DNA of 64,000 nt, from NCBI GenBank assembly GCA_029210265.1, contig JARGNP010000006.1, positions 1 to 64,000 on the forward strand, written 5' to 3'. The notes beneath the pieces were generated by a model, which was not told the origin of the DNA, made no database searches, and saw only the letters and a list, made by a program, of their open reading frames with translations. Within the stretch, counting starts at the first letter, position 1, and each line of letters starts with the position of its first letter. The position numbers were made by a program, and so were the translations under genes. Below are positions 33,736 through 42,022 of this stretch, piece by piece. The DNA is from Legionellaceae bacterium (GTDB lineage Bacteria; Pseudomonadota; Gammaproteobacteria; Legionellales; Legionellaceae).

Positions 33736-36333
33736 ATGTCAAAACAAACAATTTATTTAAACGATTATCAAGCACCAAGTTTTCAACTCGAAACAGTGGA
33801 TCTAACCGTAGATTTATATGATGAGTATGCTTTGGTTATAAATAAGATGCGTTTGGTTCGCATGCATCCCGGTCCTTTGTGTTTATACGGTGAAGAACTC
33901 AAACTCGAATCTATTGCGTTAGATGGTCATGAATTAAAACATGATGCTTATGTGCTAGAAGGCGAAAATTTAATATTTGAAACATGCCCCGACGCGTTTA
34001 TATTAACCATAACGACACGTATTTATCCGAAAGAAAATACAGCGCTGTCAGGCTTGTATCATGCCGAAGATATTTTTTGTACACAATGTGAAGCAGAAGG
34101 TTTTAGGCGTATCACCTATTTTCCAGATAGGCCTGATGTATTGGCCGTATACACCACGCGTATTTCGGCGAATCAAGCGGATTATCCTGTTTTATTATCG
34201 AATGGAAATCTTATTGATTCAGGTGTTTCTGGAGAGCGACATTGGGCTGTGTGGCATGACCCCTTTAAAAAACCATCGTATTTGTTTGCGTTAGTCGCAG
34301 GTAAGCTTGCCTGCGTGAGCGACCAATTTGTGACGATGTCAGGGCGAAAAATAGATTTACATGTGTATGTTGAGGCTGGAGTTCAAGATCGTTGTGCGCA
34401 TGCGCTCGCGTCGTTGAAAGCGGCGATGGCATGGGATGAGCGTGAATACGGTCGTGAATATGATTTAGATGTGTACATGATTGTGGCCATCAATGCCTTT
34501 AATATGGGGGCGATGGAAAACAAAGGCCTGAATGTATTTAACGCTAAATATGTGCTCGCGCGTCCTGATACGGCAACGGATCAAGATTATGCGGGCATCG
34601 AAAGCGTGATTGCCCATGAGTATTTTCATAATTGGACCGGAAATCGTGTGACCTGTCGAGATTGGTTTCAGTTGAGCCTAAAAGAAGGTTTGACCGTATT
34701 TCGTGACCAAGAATTTTCACGTGATATGAACTCACGGGATGTGAATCGTATTCAAGATGTCAAAGTATTACGCCAAGCACAGTTTCCTGAAGACGCAGGG
34801 CGTATGGCGCATCCTGTGCGACCACCGGCGTATCAAGAAATTAATAATTTTTATACCGCGACCATATATAACAAAGGCGCTGAGGTGATTCGTATGCTTC
34901 AAACGCTTTTGAGTCCAGCAGGCTTTAGGCGTGGTACGGATCTATATTTTGAGCGGCATGATGGTGAGGCGGTGACGATTGAAGATTTTGTGGCGGCCAT
35001 GGCTGATGCAAATAACCAAGATTTAACGCAATTTTTTAGGTGGTATACACAAGCCGGTACGCCAGAAGTTAAGCTGACCGAGCGCTCTTATCAAGACGGC
35101 TGTTTATCTTTAAGTTTCACACAAACGTGCCCCAAAACACCGGATAACCCAGATGATTATGTAAAGCAGCCTTTTCCGATACCGATTCGTATTGCTTTAT
35201 TTAATCAAGCCGGTGAACGCATGCCTGTTGCACAGGATGTGTTGTTACTCGAAAAATTTGAACAGCAATTTATATTAGATGGCTTAAGTCAGGAACCAGC
35301 TCATATATCTTTGCTGCGTGATTTTTCAGCGCCGGTGAATTTAAGCTACGAGGCAAGTAATCAAGACTTGCTGGGTTTATTACGTGTTGAAACCGATGGC
35401 TTTGCCAAATGGGATGCCGCACAGCGGGTCGTTCGAGCGGCGTTATTTGATGCTTATAACACACAAAATATCAGCAACTGGTGTCTGCAAGATGATGTGA
35501 TTACAGCCTTCCGGCATGTTTTACAAGATGAAGTGTTAGATCATGCACTGCGGGCTGAGTTGTTGATGCCGCCGAGCTTTGAAGAGGTGGTGAGTGGTAT
35601 AGCTCATATTGATGTTACACGCTGGGAAGAAGCACGCGACGCGTTTCGCAAGCGTTTGGGTGAGGCTCTTTGGTCCGAAATATCAAGCATGTATGCAACG
35701 CTTGAGCAGGCTGAAGATCATGCCATGCATGCTGAGGCATTTGGGCGACGTCGTCTCAAGCACGTGTGTTTATGGTTAATGATGCATGCGAAGCCAGAAG
35801 ATGCCTTGGGGCTATGCAAAGATCAATTTGAGCAGGCGAAGACCATGACCGATCAAGTGGGAAGTCTAGGTTTACTGATTAATTCGCCGGATGAAGCCGC
35901 ACAAAATCAGGCAATCACGGGCTTTTATAAGCAATGGAAGCATGATGAGCTGGTGCTTGATAAATGGTTTGCTTTGCAAGCAAGTGCTGAGCATGAGGGG
36001 GCACTCGCGCGTGTCAAAAAATTGCTTGAGCATCCTGATTTTGATTTGAAAAAGCCAAACAAAGTGCGGGCGGTCATCGGTGCGTTTTGTCAAAACAATC
36101 CACGGCATTTTCATGCGGTTGATGGTAGCGGTTATGCTTTTTTGACGGAACAATTACTCAAGGTAGATAAGCTCAATCCACAAATATCAGCGCGTCTTGC
36201 AACGCCGTTCACGCGTTGGCAGCGGTTTGATATGGCTAGGCAAAAACATATGCTCGAGCAATTAAAGTATTTATCAGAAGCTAATTTGTCGGCAGATTTA
36301 CGGGAAATCGTGACCAAAAGCTTGGCTCAATAG
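33736..36333 (+). CDS. pepN: Aminopeptidase N (M1)
   Basis: A cytosolic zinc aminopeptidase of ~865 residues. GAMENKGLNVF (~257) and the zinc site HEYFHNWTGNR with the distal glutamate in LKEGLTVFRDQEF are all present, followed by the DUF3458 Ig-like and C-terminal helical domains. ATG 33736 is preferred over 33721 because GAGG then lies at 5 nt spacing and the protein opens MSKQTIYLNDY as expected. The stop is immediately followed by the aroE ATG. Confidence 0.96.
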   Translation: MSKQTIYLNDYQAPSFQLETVDLTVDLYDEYALVINKMRLVRMHPGPLCLYGEELKLESIALDGHELKHDAYVLEGENLIFETCPDAFILTITTRIYPKENTALSGLYHAEDIFCTQCEAEGFRRITYFPDRPDVLAVYTTRISANQADYPVLLSNGNLIDSGVSGERHWAVWHDPFKKPSYLFALVAGKLACVSDQFVTMSGRKIDLHVYVEAGVQDRCAHALASLKAAMAWDEREYGREYDLDVYMIVAINAFNMGAMENKGLNVFNAKYVLARPDTATDQDYAGIESVIAHEYFHNWTGNRVTCRDWFQLSLKEGLTVFRDQEFSRDMNSRDVNRIQDVKVLRQAQFPEDAGRMAHPVRPPAYQEINNFYTATIYNKGAEVIRMLQTLLSPAGFRRGTDLYFERHDGEAVTIEDFVAAMADANNQDLTQFFRWYTQAGTPEVKLTERSYQDGCLSLSFTQTCPKTPDNPDDYVKQPFPIPIRIALFNQAGERMPVAQDVLLLEKFEQQFILDGLSQEPAHISLLRDFSAPVNLSYEASNQDLLGLLRVETDGFAKWDAAQRVVRAALFDAYNTQNISNWCLQDDVITAFRHVLQDEVLDHALRAELLMPPSFEEVVSGIAHIDVTRWEEARDAFRKRLGEALWSEISSMYATLEQAEDHAMHAEAFGRRRLKHVCLWLMMHAKPEDALGLCKDQFEQAKTMTDQVGSLGLLINSPDEAAQNQAITGFYKQWKHDELVLDKWFALQASAEHEGALARVKKLLEHPDFDLKKPNKVRAVIGAFCQNNPRHFHAVDGSGYAFLTEQLLKVDKLNPQISARLATPFTRWQRFDMARQKHMLEQLKYLSEANLSADLREIVTKSLAQ

Positions 36334-37122
36334 ATGGCTGATGTGATGCGTTTTATGGTGATGGGCGCGCCGATAGAGCATAGCCTATCCCCCATGATTC
36401 ATACGCAATTTGCAGCCCAAACGGGCCGTGATTTAGTGTATGAAACATGTTTGTTAGATAAAGCGCATTTTGAGCAGCAGGTACGTGATTATTTTGCATC
36501 TGGAGGCGCGGGTTTAAATATTACATCCCCTGGCAAAGAGCGTGCCTTTGCTATGGCGGATGTTAAAACACTACGGTGTGCTGCGGCACAGGCTGCAAAT
36601 ACCCTTTGGATGAATTCAGCAGGGCAATTATGCGCCGATAATACCGATGGTATTGGCTTGATACGTGATTTAAAGCACCAAGGCATCAAGCTTACGGACG
36701 CACGTATTTTAGTGCTGGGTGCGGGCGGTGCCGCGCGAGGTATTTTACCGGCACTTTTAGATGAATATCCGAGTCATGTTGTGATTGCCAACCGTACGGC
36801 ATCACGTGCTGAAGCTTTGGTTCAAGCGCTTGATGTAAGTAACTTGAGTTTTATGCCGTTGGATGCAGTGACGGGGTCGTATGATTTGGTTTTAAATGCA
36901 ATATCTACGTTTGAAGGCTTGTCTGAGGGCTCCAATCTATCGGGTGAGCCTCTGTGTTACGACTTAAATTATGATGCCTCGGGCATGACACCGTTTGTTG
37001 CTTGGGCAAACAAGGCTGGCTTTAAAGCCGTGGATGGTTTGGGCATGCTGGTGGAGCAAGCGGCAGAGGCTTTTTTTGTTTGGCATGGTGTTCGGCCGCC
37101 GTTGACAAGCATCACACGGTAG
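36334..37122 (+). CDS. aroE: Shikimate dehydrogenase
   Basis: Reduces 3-dehydroshikimate with NADPH in aromatic amino acid synthesis. The 262 residues have the substrate motif EHSLSPMIH (~15-23), the segment GLNITSPGKERAFA with the catalytic lysine, DNTDGIGL (~108) and the nucleotide loop VLGAGGAARGIL (~128-139). The usual VTVPFK reads ITSPGK, a mild divergence. It starts directly after the pepN stop, so it is probably co-translated. Confidence 0.95.
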   Translation: MADVMRFMVMGAPIEHSLSPMIHTQFAAQTGRDLVYETCLLDKAHFEQQVRDYFASGGAGLNITSPGKERAFAMADVKTLRCAAAQAANTLWMNSAGQLCADNTDGIGLIRDLKHQGIKLTDARILVLGAGGAARGILPALLDEYPSHVVIANRTASRAEALVQALDVSNLSFMPLDAVTGSYDLVLNAISTFEGLSEGSNLSGEPLCYDLNYDASGMTPFVAWANKAGFKAVDGLGMLVEQAAEAFFVWHGVRPPLTSITR

Positions 37123-37168
37123 CTATACTCACTGTTAATAAATTGATCAAATTAACAGGGATTCTAAT

Positions 37169-38401
37169 ATGTTAGAGTATATGCTTCATTATGCTAAAGG
37201 CGAAAGTCCAGCCGAGCGTAGAAATGCCATGTTCACGGCAGGCTCAATGGAGCAGCCGGGTGAGTACGGTCGGCTCGGCAATGAAGCGAATGTTCGAAAA
37301 GTTACGATGATATTGGAACGGACGGTTGGGGCGTTGAACGATCTTTTACATCCTATGCCTGGTATGCCAAATATTAGGTCGTTTCGTTATCAAGGAAAAA
37401 CCGCTTGGTTTGATACAATCAACAGGCTTTTAACCGTGATTATTCCTCATCTTGAGGAGCTTGATAAAGGCATTAAGCCGGCTAGAAAAATTAATCAAGC
37501 GATTATTTTGGCATTAAAAAAATTACAAGCCAATGATCATGTCACGCCTTTCGCTGTTATGAAAATTTTAGCGCAGTTTGAAGTCCCTGGTCTTAAACAG
37601 ATCGAATTTAAAAACACAGATGAAGCGCAAAATATTGAAACTTTGGCCGATCTTGGCTATCCACTTGATCGTGTTTCTGATGAGTATAACTGCGCGGTGC
37701 TTATGACCGTTATGTCCGACCCATGTCAAGTGACACCGACTGAGTATGTGGATCGGTCTGTTATTGAAAAAACGCCCAGAAATCCGTTTAATCGAGAGGC
37801 GTGGGCTCAAAATATTCCAACGGATGCGGCACGATTACAAGACATTAAGCTTTTTATGAAAAAGGTCGAGTGGGTCCATTCAGCTTTTTATACGGATGAG
37901 CGATACAAGCATTTATATCATGATGAAACACTCCAGGGCTGGCTGCAAGATAAGGATGTATCGTATGAAGATTTTTGTCTTCAGGTGACATCTCATGTCG
38001 ACGGCATGACCGACAGCAATCAGTTTGTGTTTTTTACACCAGAAACAGAGCGAGATAATAAGCATGCTGTATTTCCAGCTAAATATATTTTGGATTTATT
38101 TTCAAAACATCAAATACATACGCTGGAACCTTCAGCAGAAGATTATGAGAAGTTGGTACGGCGTATGGCGGCTGCGGGTTATGATCGTGGTTTAGAGCAA
38201 TTATTATCTAGCCCTGTTTTAGATGTTCTCAAAATTGATGTGCATGCTCAAAATAAACAAGGAAAAAATGCGCTTGATTTTATTGCGAGTTACCAAGAAA
38301 AATACCCAGCATTACGAGAAAACTATGCTCGATGTGGTGAGCTTATTGTTAATTATCAAGCACCTCCTGAAGTGCCAGATGCTGGTTGCGCTATTTCTTA
38401 G
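37169..38401 (+). CDS. U-box protein with ankyrin-like region and C-terminal CaaX motif; candidate effector
   Basis: 410 residues. Residues ~172-232 match a U-box: CAVLMTVMSDPCQV, then TEYVDRSVIEKTPRNPFNRE, and the closing NIPTDAARLQDIKLFM (compare the U-box pattern M.DPV...TYDR..IE....P.TR.....IPN..L...I..F). Residues ~325-395 look ankyrin-like (YEKLVRRMAAAGYDRGLEQL, NKQGKNALDFI). The last four residues, CAIS, are a CaaX prenylation motif preceded by AG. U-box proteins are E3 ubiquitin ligases, and Legionella AnkB combines F-box, ankyrins and CaaX; a prenylated host-membrane ubiquitin ligase is inferred. AGGG precedes the ATG. The N-terminal ~165 residues are helical and unassigned. Confidence 0.78.
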   Translation: MLEYMLHYAKGESPAERRNAMFTAGSMEQPGEYGRLGNEANVRKVTMILERTVGALNDLLHPMPGMPNIRSFRYQGKTAWFDTINRLLTVIIPHLEELDKGIKPARKINQAIILALKKLQANDHVTPFAVMKILAQFEVPGLKQIEFKNTDEAQNIETLADLGYPLDRVSDEYNCAVLMTVMSDPCQVTPTEYVDRSVIEKTPRNPFNREAWAQNIPTDAARLQDIKLFMKKVEWVHSAFYTDERYKHLYHDETLQGWLQDKDVSYEDFCLQVTSHVDGMTDSNQFVFFTPETERDNKHAVFPAKYILDLFSKHQIHTLEPSAEDYEKLVRRMAAAGYDRGLEQLLSSPVLDVLKIDVHAQNKQGKNALDFIASYQEKYPALRENYARCGELIVNYQAPPEVPDAGCAIS

Positions 38402-38510
38402 TTTTATTTTTAAACGGAACTTCTGGAAGGTGATTTATGATTTTTTCTTGACCAAAACAAACGATCAGCTTAGGATGCCGCCAATGGATACCTATTTTTA
38501 GGAACAGTAA

Positions 38511-39095
38511 GTGTTAATACAAAGGCTCAACATATATTCATGGTCACTTGCCATTCTATATTTCATTGTGGCAATCGTTTTAGAAACTCATTCACCTGCT
38601 CCGTCAATGCAGGGTATATATTCTTCATTTCCCTTGATTGCTATTCTTATTTTATGGTCCGAAAAAAGCTCAAAAGTTATCAACATTGATGACACCAATA
38701 TAACAAAAAAAGAAGCATTTTCCAGAGACTTATTTTTAATTACACTTGGATTTACCTTGGCATTCATGCTTCCTCTTGCTTTTAAGTACAATAATTCTGA
38801 TGTGCAAGGCTGGTGGGCTTTAGGAATAGTAATAGGTACCATTATCGGCTTTTTTTATGCTTGTGTTTTTTCACTTATTTCACTTATTTTAGAACATCAC
38901 AAAAAACAAACAATCTTTTTTATTTATTTCATTTTCGTCATTATTATAATCGAGTCTTTTGTTCCTCAAAGTATAATTCCAAGATATATATCCTTATTTC
39001 ATGGTTTACGCATTGAGTTCTTTCATTTCTTCATTAGCGCATCCGTGCTTATTTATTTCTTTTTTTGCTTGCTCCGGAAATCACTTAAAAAATAA
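38511..39095 (+). CDS. Hypothetical polytopic membrane protein
   Basis: 194 residues, unrecognised. About six hydrophobic spans (~7-24, 37-50, 74-93, 104-128, 134-153 and 168-188) with short loops and a basic end (LLRKSLKK). It starts at GTG with AGGA 7 nt upstream. Its AT-rich codon use contrasts with aroE and pepN, suggesting recent acquisition. It is 27 nt before the papain-like gene and may be co-transcribed with it. Confidence 0.6.
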   Translation: MLIQRLNIYSWSLAILYFIVAIVLETHSPAPSMQGIYSSFPLIAILILWSEKSSKVINIDDTNITKKEAFSRDLFLITLGFTLAFMLPLAFKYNNSDVQGWWALGIVIGTIIGFFYACVFSLISLILEHHKKQTIFFIYFIFVIIIIESFVPQSIIPRYISLFHGLRIEFFHFFISASVLIYFFFCLLRKSLKK

Positions 39096-39122
39096 AGCCA
39101 ATAACATTAATTTGGGTATCAA

Positions 39123-40768
39123 ATGAATCAGATGAAAATAAGGTGTCTTATAATCGCCGTTGTTTTAAGTATTCTTTCTTTTAACAGTGCAAATGCAAAA
39201 CCAGCTTACCCAGGAGATATCTTAGGTAGAGATTTAAATTATCCTGGGCTAGGGCCTCTGGGGCACGTCGGAATAGCGACAGGAGATAATCAAGGAAGCA
39301 AAGCTTGGGTTGTTATTGAAGCTTTGAAAAAACATCCTGTAATACAAATAAACGACATTTTTTTCTTTAAAGCAATATCTCCTTCGCTGCACGCCAGGGA
39401 AGGCTGAAAGCCGAGGCGTGTAGTCCGAGATAGCCCGAGATTTTTTTAATCAGCCCGGAGGGATGTTAAAAAAATCTTTAGAGGGCGTAGAGTCATTGTG
39501 GAAGACATTTTTCCTGTCGCGTAGCGAAAAAATGTCGGACGCAGGACAGTCGAGGCCAAAATACTGCTCACGTTAGCGAGTTGATTTCGGGGACTTGGAA
39601 GTCCCGGAATCTTTCACGAGGTAGTGAGTCTCTTGATTGGGGTAGTAGATCCGGTATTGGGGATTATTCGCATGGAACAAGTGCGGCTCTTATCGAAGCA
39701 AACCACCAAAGATGGTGGTGTCCCACGTACACTGACTCTACAGCTTATACGATAGGAGAAGGAAACACTCGCACAGGCCAAATATACAAATGCGGGGTAT
39801 GGCGCTGCGATACGATGGTTGCCTGGAGCTTTTTTAGCGCAGGGTATTATCAGTTAATGAAAGGTATAATTATGTTACCTAGAAAAGTTTTTTATGCCTT
39901 TCCTTATGCCAATAATGAATCATCATATTCTACTTATACTTCCGGCCTTAATTCACCAATGATTTTAGAACCAGAACGTCAATTCGAAACGCTTACGTCA
40001 GATGAGCTTAATACAATGCCGTACGAAGAATTTGTGAGAATAGCTGATATTCCATTAAACCAAGAAACACCTACTCATATTGATGCTGAGTGGCGCTTTG
40101 CTAATGATGAAAATGTCAATAATATCAAGCGAGGTATATTTATTGATCGGCTTGCCATGTCTAATGAAAAAGATGTAATACCAAGATTTTTAAAAATGCA
40201 TGCCGAAATAGATATTGACGAATTAAAAACAAAGATCGTTCAGGGATTAATGGTCCACTATCAAAACAACACGAAAAGCGCGCAAAAAAACCACACATCC
40301 CTGCGTAAATTTTACACTGAACTTATGCGTCAAAAATTATCTAACAATAATGCTGATATGATTATTCGGGGATATATAGATACTCATACAGCAAATGAGA
40401 TACTCGCTAATATTCGTCAAATTGATATGCAATGTAAAGGAATAGAAGCACATTTATTATTAGGTTTAAAGCATAATTTAGCACTTAAATCTCAAGCTTT
40501 AGAACAAATTTATGTGCCTTCTATGATTGCCATGCTAAAAAAATACAACAGATCAGATTTAGATGATATGTTTTTTGGTATCACCAAGATGGGTTACAAA
40601 CAGCTACGTGATTCAAATTCAATGAAACAGATTAAAGCTTACATTGATTATACCTCGAATAAATATACATTACTTAATGCAGCGAACAACAAAGATCCTT
40701 ATCTTGGCGTTGCAAAAAAATCCCTCGAAGAATTAAGGCGTGATATGTCGATAGGCCTCGGTTACTAG
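39123..40768 (+). pseudogene. Exported permuted papain-like (YiiX/NlpC-P60-type) protein gene interrupted by 251-bp element copy C
   Basis: Exact removal of 39385-39635 joins FKAISP to YWGSRSGIGDYSHGT in frame, giving a 464-residue protein. It has a signal peptide ending NSANA, then the His-first, Cys-second order of permuted papain-fold enzymes: GDILGRD, GHVGIATG (His ~51) and, after the junction, GVWRCDTMVAWSFF (Cys). The C-terminal ~300 residues are helical and unrecognised. Such enzymes cut peptide or acyl amide bonds, often in cell walls. With the element in place, the first frame ends 8 codons inside it, so the product is truncated. Confidence 0.78.
39385..39635 (+). mobile_element. 251-bp structured element, copy C
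   Basis: Same sequence as copies A (27185) and B (29315), here in the sense direction of the interrupted gene. The preceding tetranucleotide is CCTT. Exact excision restores the codon TAT and the frame; no target duplication is seen. Distance from the other copies and apparent identity point to recent spread. Confidence 0.92.
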
Positions 40769-40850
40769 AGTGACTGACGTAGTACTTTAAAATTCAGACG
40801 GCTCGGTTGTTTGTGGTTAACTCTTATTAAGAAGCGCTCGAGTGGGCGTG

Positions 40851-40866
40851 AGTCCATATATGGACT
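40851..40866. promoter_or_regulatory. Perfect 16-bp palindrome, operator candidate for the Xre-RES operon
   Basis: AGTCCATATATGGACT, 63 nt before the antitoxin start. A further half-site TGGACT follows at ~40877, and AT-rich promoter-like sequence (TTGTCT ... TTAATTATAAC) lies between it and the gene. Autorepression through an upstream palindrome is usual for this toxin-antitoxin class; binding here is inferred. Confidence 0.55.
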
Positions 40867-40928
40867 TTTGTCTCGATCTGGACTATTGTTTAATTATAAC
40901 TTATTCTCTTAAATTAAATGGAACTGTG

Positions 40929-41318
40929 ATGCGATTAGCCTCCGATTCAGCGTCAATCCCTATTTCCAAGGAAGTCATTTGGAAGAGTTTTGCTAACTTA
41001 GTTCAACGTTTTGGTCTTCAAGAAAAAGAAGCGCTGACCTTGCTCGGGGATATGCCTAGATCGAGCTATATGAAAGGTATGTCAGAAGGGAGTACGAATC
41101 TTGATAGGGATAAGCGAGATCGTGTTTCTTATCTATTAGGTATTTATAAAGGCCTCAGGCTTTTGTTCGATGACAGCACGCAGGCTGTGACATGGATAAA
41201 TCGAGAAAACTCATTGTCGCCATTTAATGGTATGACGCCCAAAGCGTATATGCTTGAAGGGAGCGTTGTTCGATTGGCGGAGGTTCGTCAGTTTTTAGAT
41301 TTTTGGCGAGGCTATTGA
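40929..41318 (+). CDS. Xre/MbcA/ParS-type antitoxin
   Basis: About 129 residues, taking ATG 40929 (GGAA about 6 nt upstream) rather than a distant upstream start that would add an unrelated 29 residues. An N-terminal HTH region (FANLVQRFGLQEKEALTLLG) is followed by a DUF2384-like toxin-binding part: DRDKRDRVSYLLGIYKGLRL, WINRENSLSPFNGMTPKAYM. It neutralises the RES toxin whose ATG overlaps its stop (TGATG). Confidence 0.88.
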   Translation: MRLASDSASIPISKEVIWKSFANLVQRFGLQEKEALTLLGDMPRSSYMKGMSEGSTNLDRDKRDRVSYLLGIYKGLRLLFDDSTQAVTWINRENSLSPFNGMTPKAYMLEGSVVRLAEVRQFLDFWRGY

Positions 41319-42004
41319 TGAGTGTTTATACCAAAGTTAAATGCAACGTGCATCGCTTGATACCTTCGAAATTTCCGCCAGTGCAATTGTTTGACTGGGC
41401 GGAAACCAAAGATGAGCTCGAACAAATCGCAGCACTTGAAGGGCTTACAAGTAATCGATTAAAAACAGAATTAGGTGATATTAATTTGGTGCCTAAAGAT
41501 GAATGGGTAGGCGGAGAAGGTTCGTCACCTATCATGGCAGCATTTACCAATATTGGTTACCCTTCTCGTTTTTCAGACGGTACGTTTGGTGTTTTTTATG
41601 CTGCGGACTCAATCGATGCCGCAATTCGTGAAACCATGTTTCATCGAGAACGTTTGTATACAGCTTCTAATGAAGCGCCGTGTCCTATTTCAATGAGGGA
41701 ATATATTGCAAAAACCGCTGAACCTCTTATTCAAATCAAGCGTGAGACGCATGGCGAATGTCTGAATCCAGATATCCAAAGTTATGAAAAAAGTCAGCAG
41801 TTTTCTCTGAATTTACGAAAGGAACAAGCATGGGGAATACATTATCCAAGCATGAGATCTAAAGGTGATCATTGTGTTGCTATATTGCGACCTAAAGCTA
41901 TAGCAGTGCCAGTGATACAAGGCGCTCATTACCGTTATTTGTGGGATGGAACGTCAATTAGTGATGTGTATAAAGAGAGTAAAGTTAAAAACATCGAGCG
42001 GTAG
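41318..42004 (+). CDS. RES-domain NAD+-degrading toxin
   Basis: About 228 residues. The RES domain spans ~20-215 with the family's conserved Arg (CNVHRLIP, ~12), Glu (SIDAAIRETMFHRE, ~104) and a late serine (GIHYPSMRSKGDHCVAIL, ~187). RES toxins degrade NAD+ by phosphorolysis or hydrolysis and stop growth. The start ATG overlaps the antitoxin stop, a translationally coupled type II toxin-antitoxin operon. The frame is intact, unlike the HigB toxin at 12 kb. Confidence 0.9.
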   Translation: MSVYTKVKCNVHRLIPSKFPPVQLFDWAETKDELEQIAALEGLTSNRLKTELGDINLVPKDEWVGGEGSSPIMAAFTNIGYPSRFSDGTFGVFYAADSIDAAIRETMFHRERLYTASNEAPCPISMREYIAKTAEPLIQIKRETHGECLNPDIQSYEKSQQFSLNLRKEQAWGIHYPSMRSKGDHCVAILRPKAIAVPVIQGAHYRYLWDGTSISDVYKESKVKNIER

Positions 42005-42022
42005 AGCAGCCTCTGTCACAAG

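Noticed and set aside
39581-40768. Independent gene starting inside the 251-bp element
   Set aside because: Its first 18 codons are element sequence; the rest is the continuation of the signal-peptide protein that starts at 39123.
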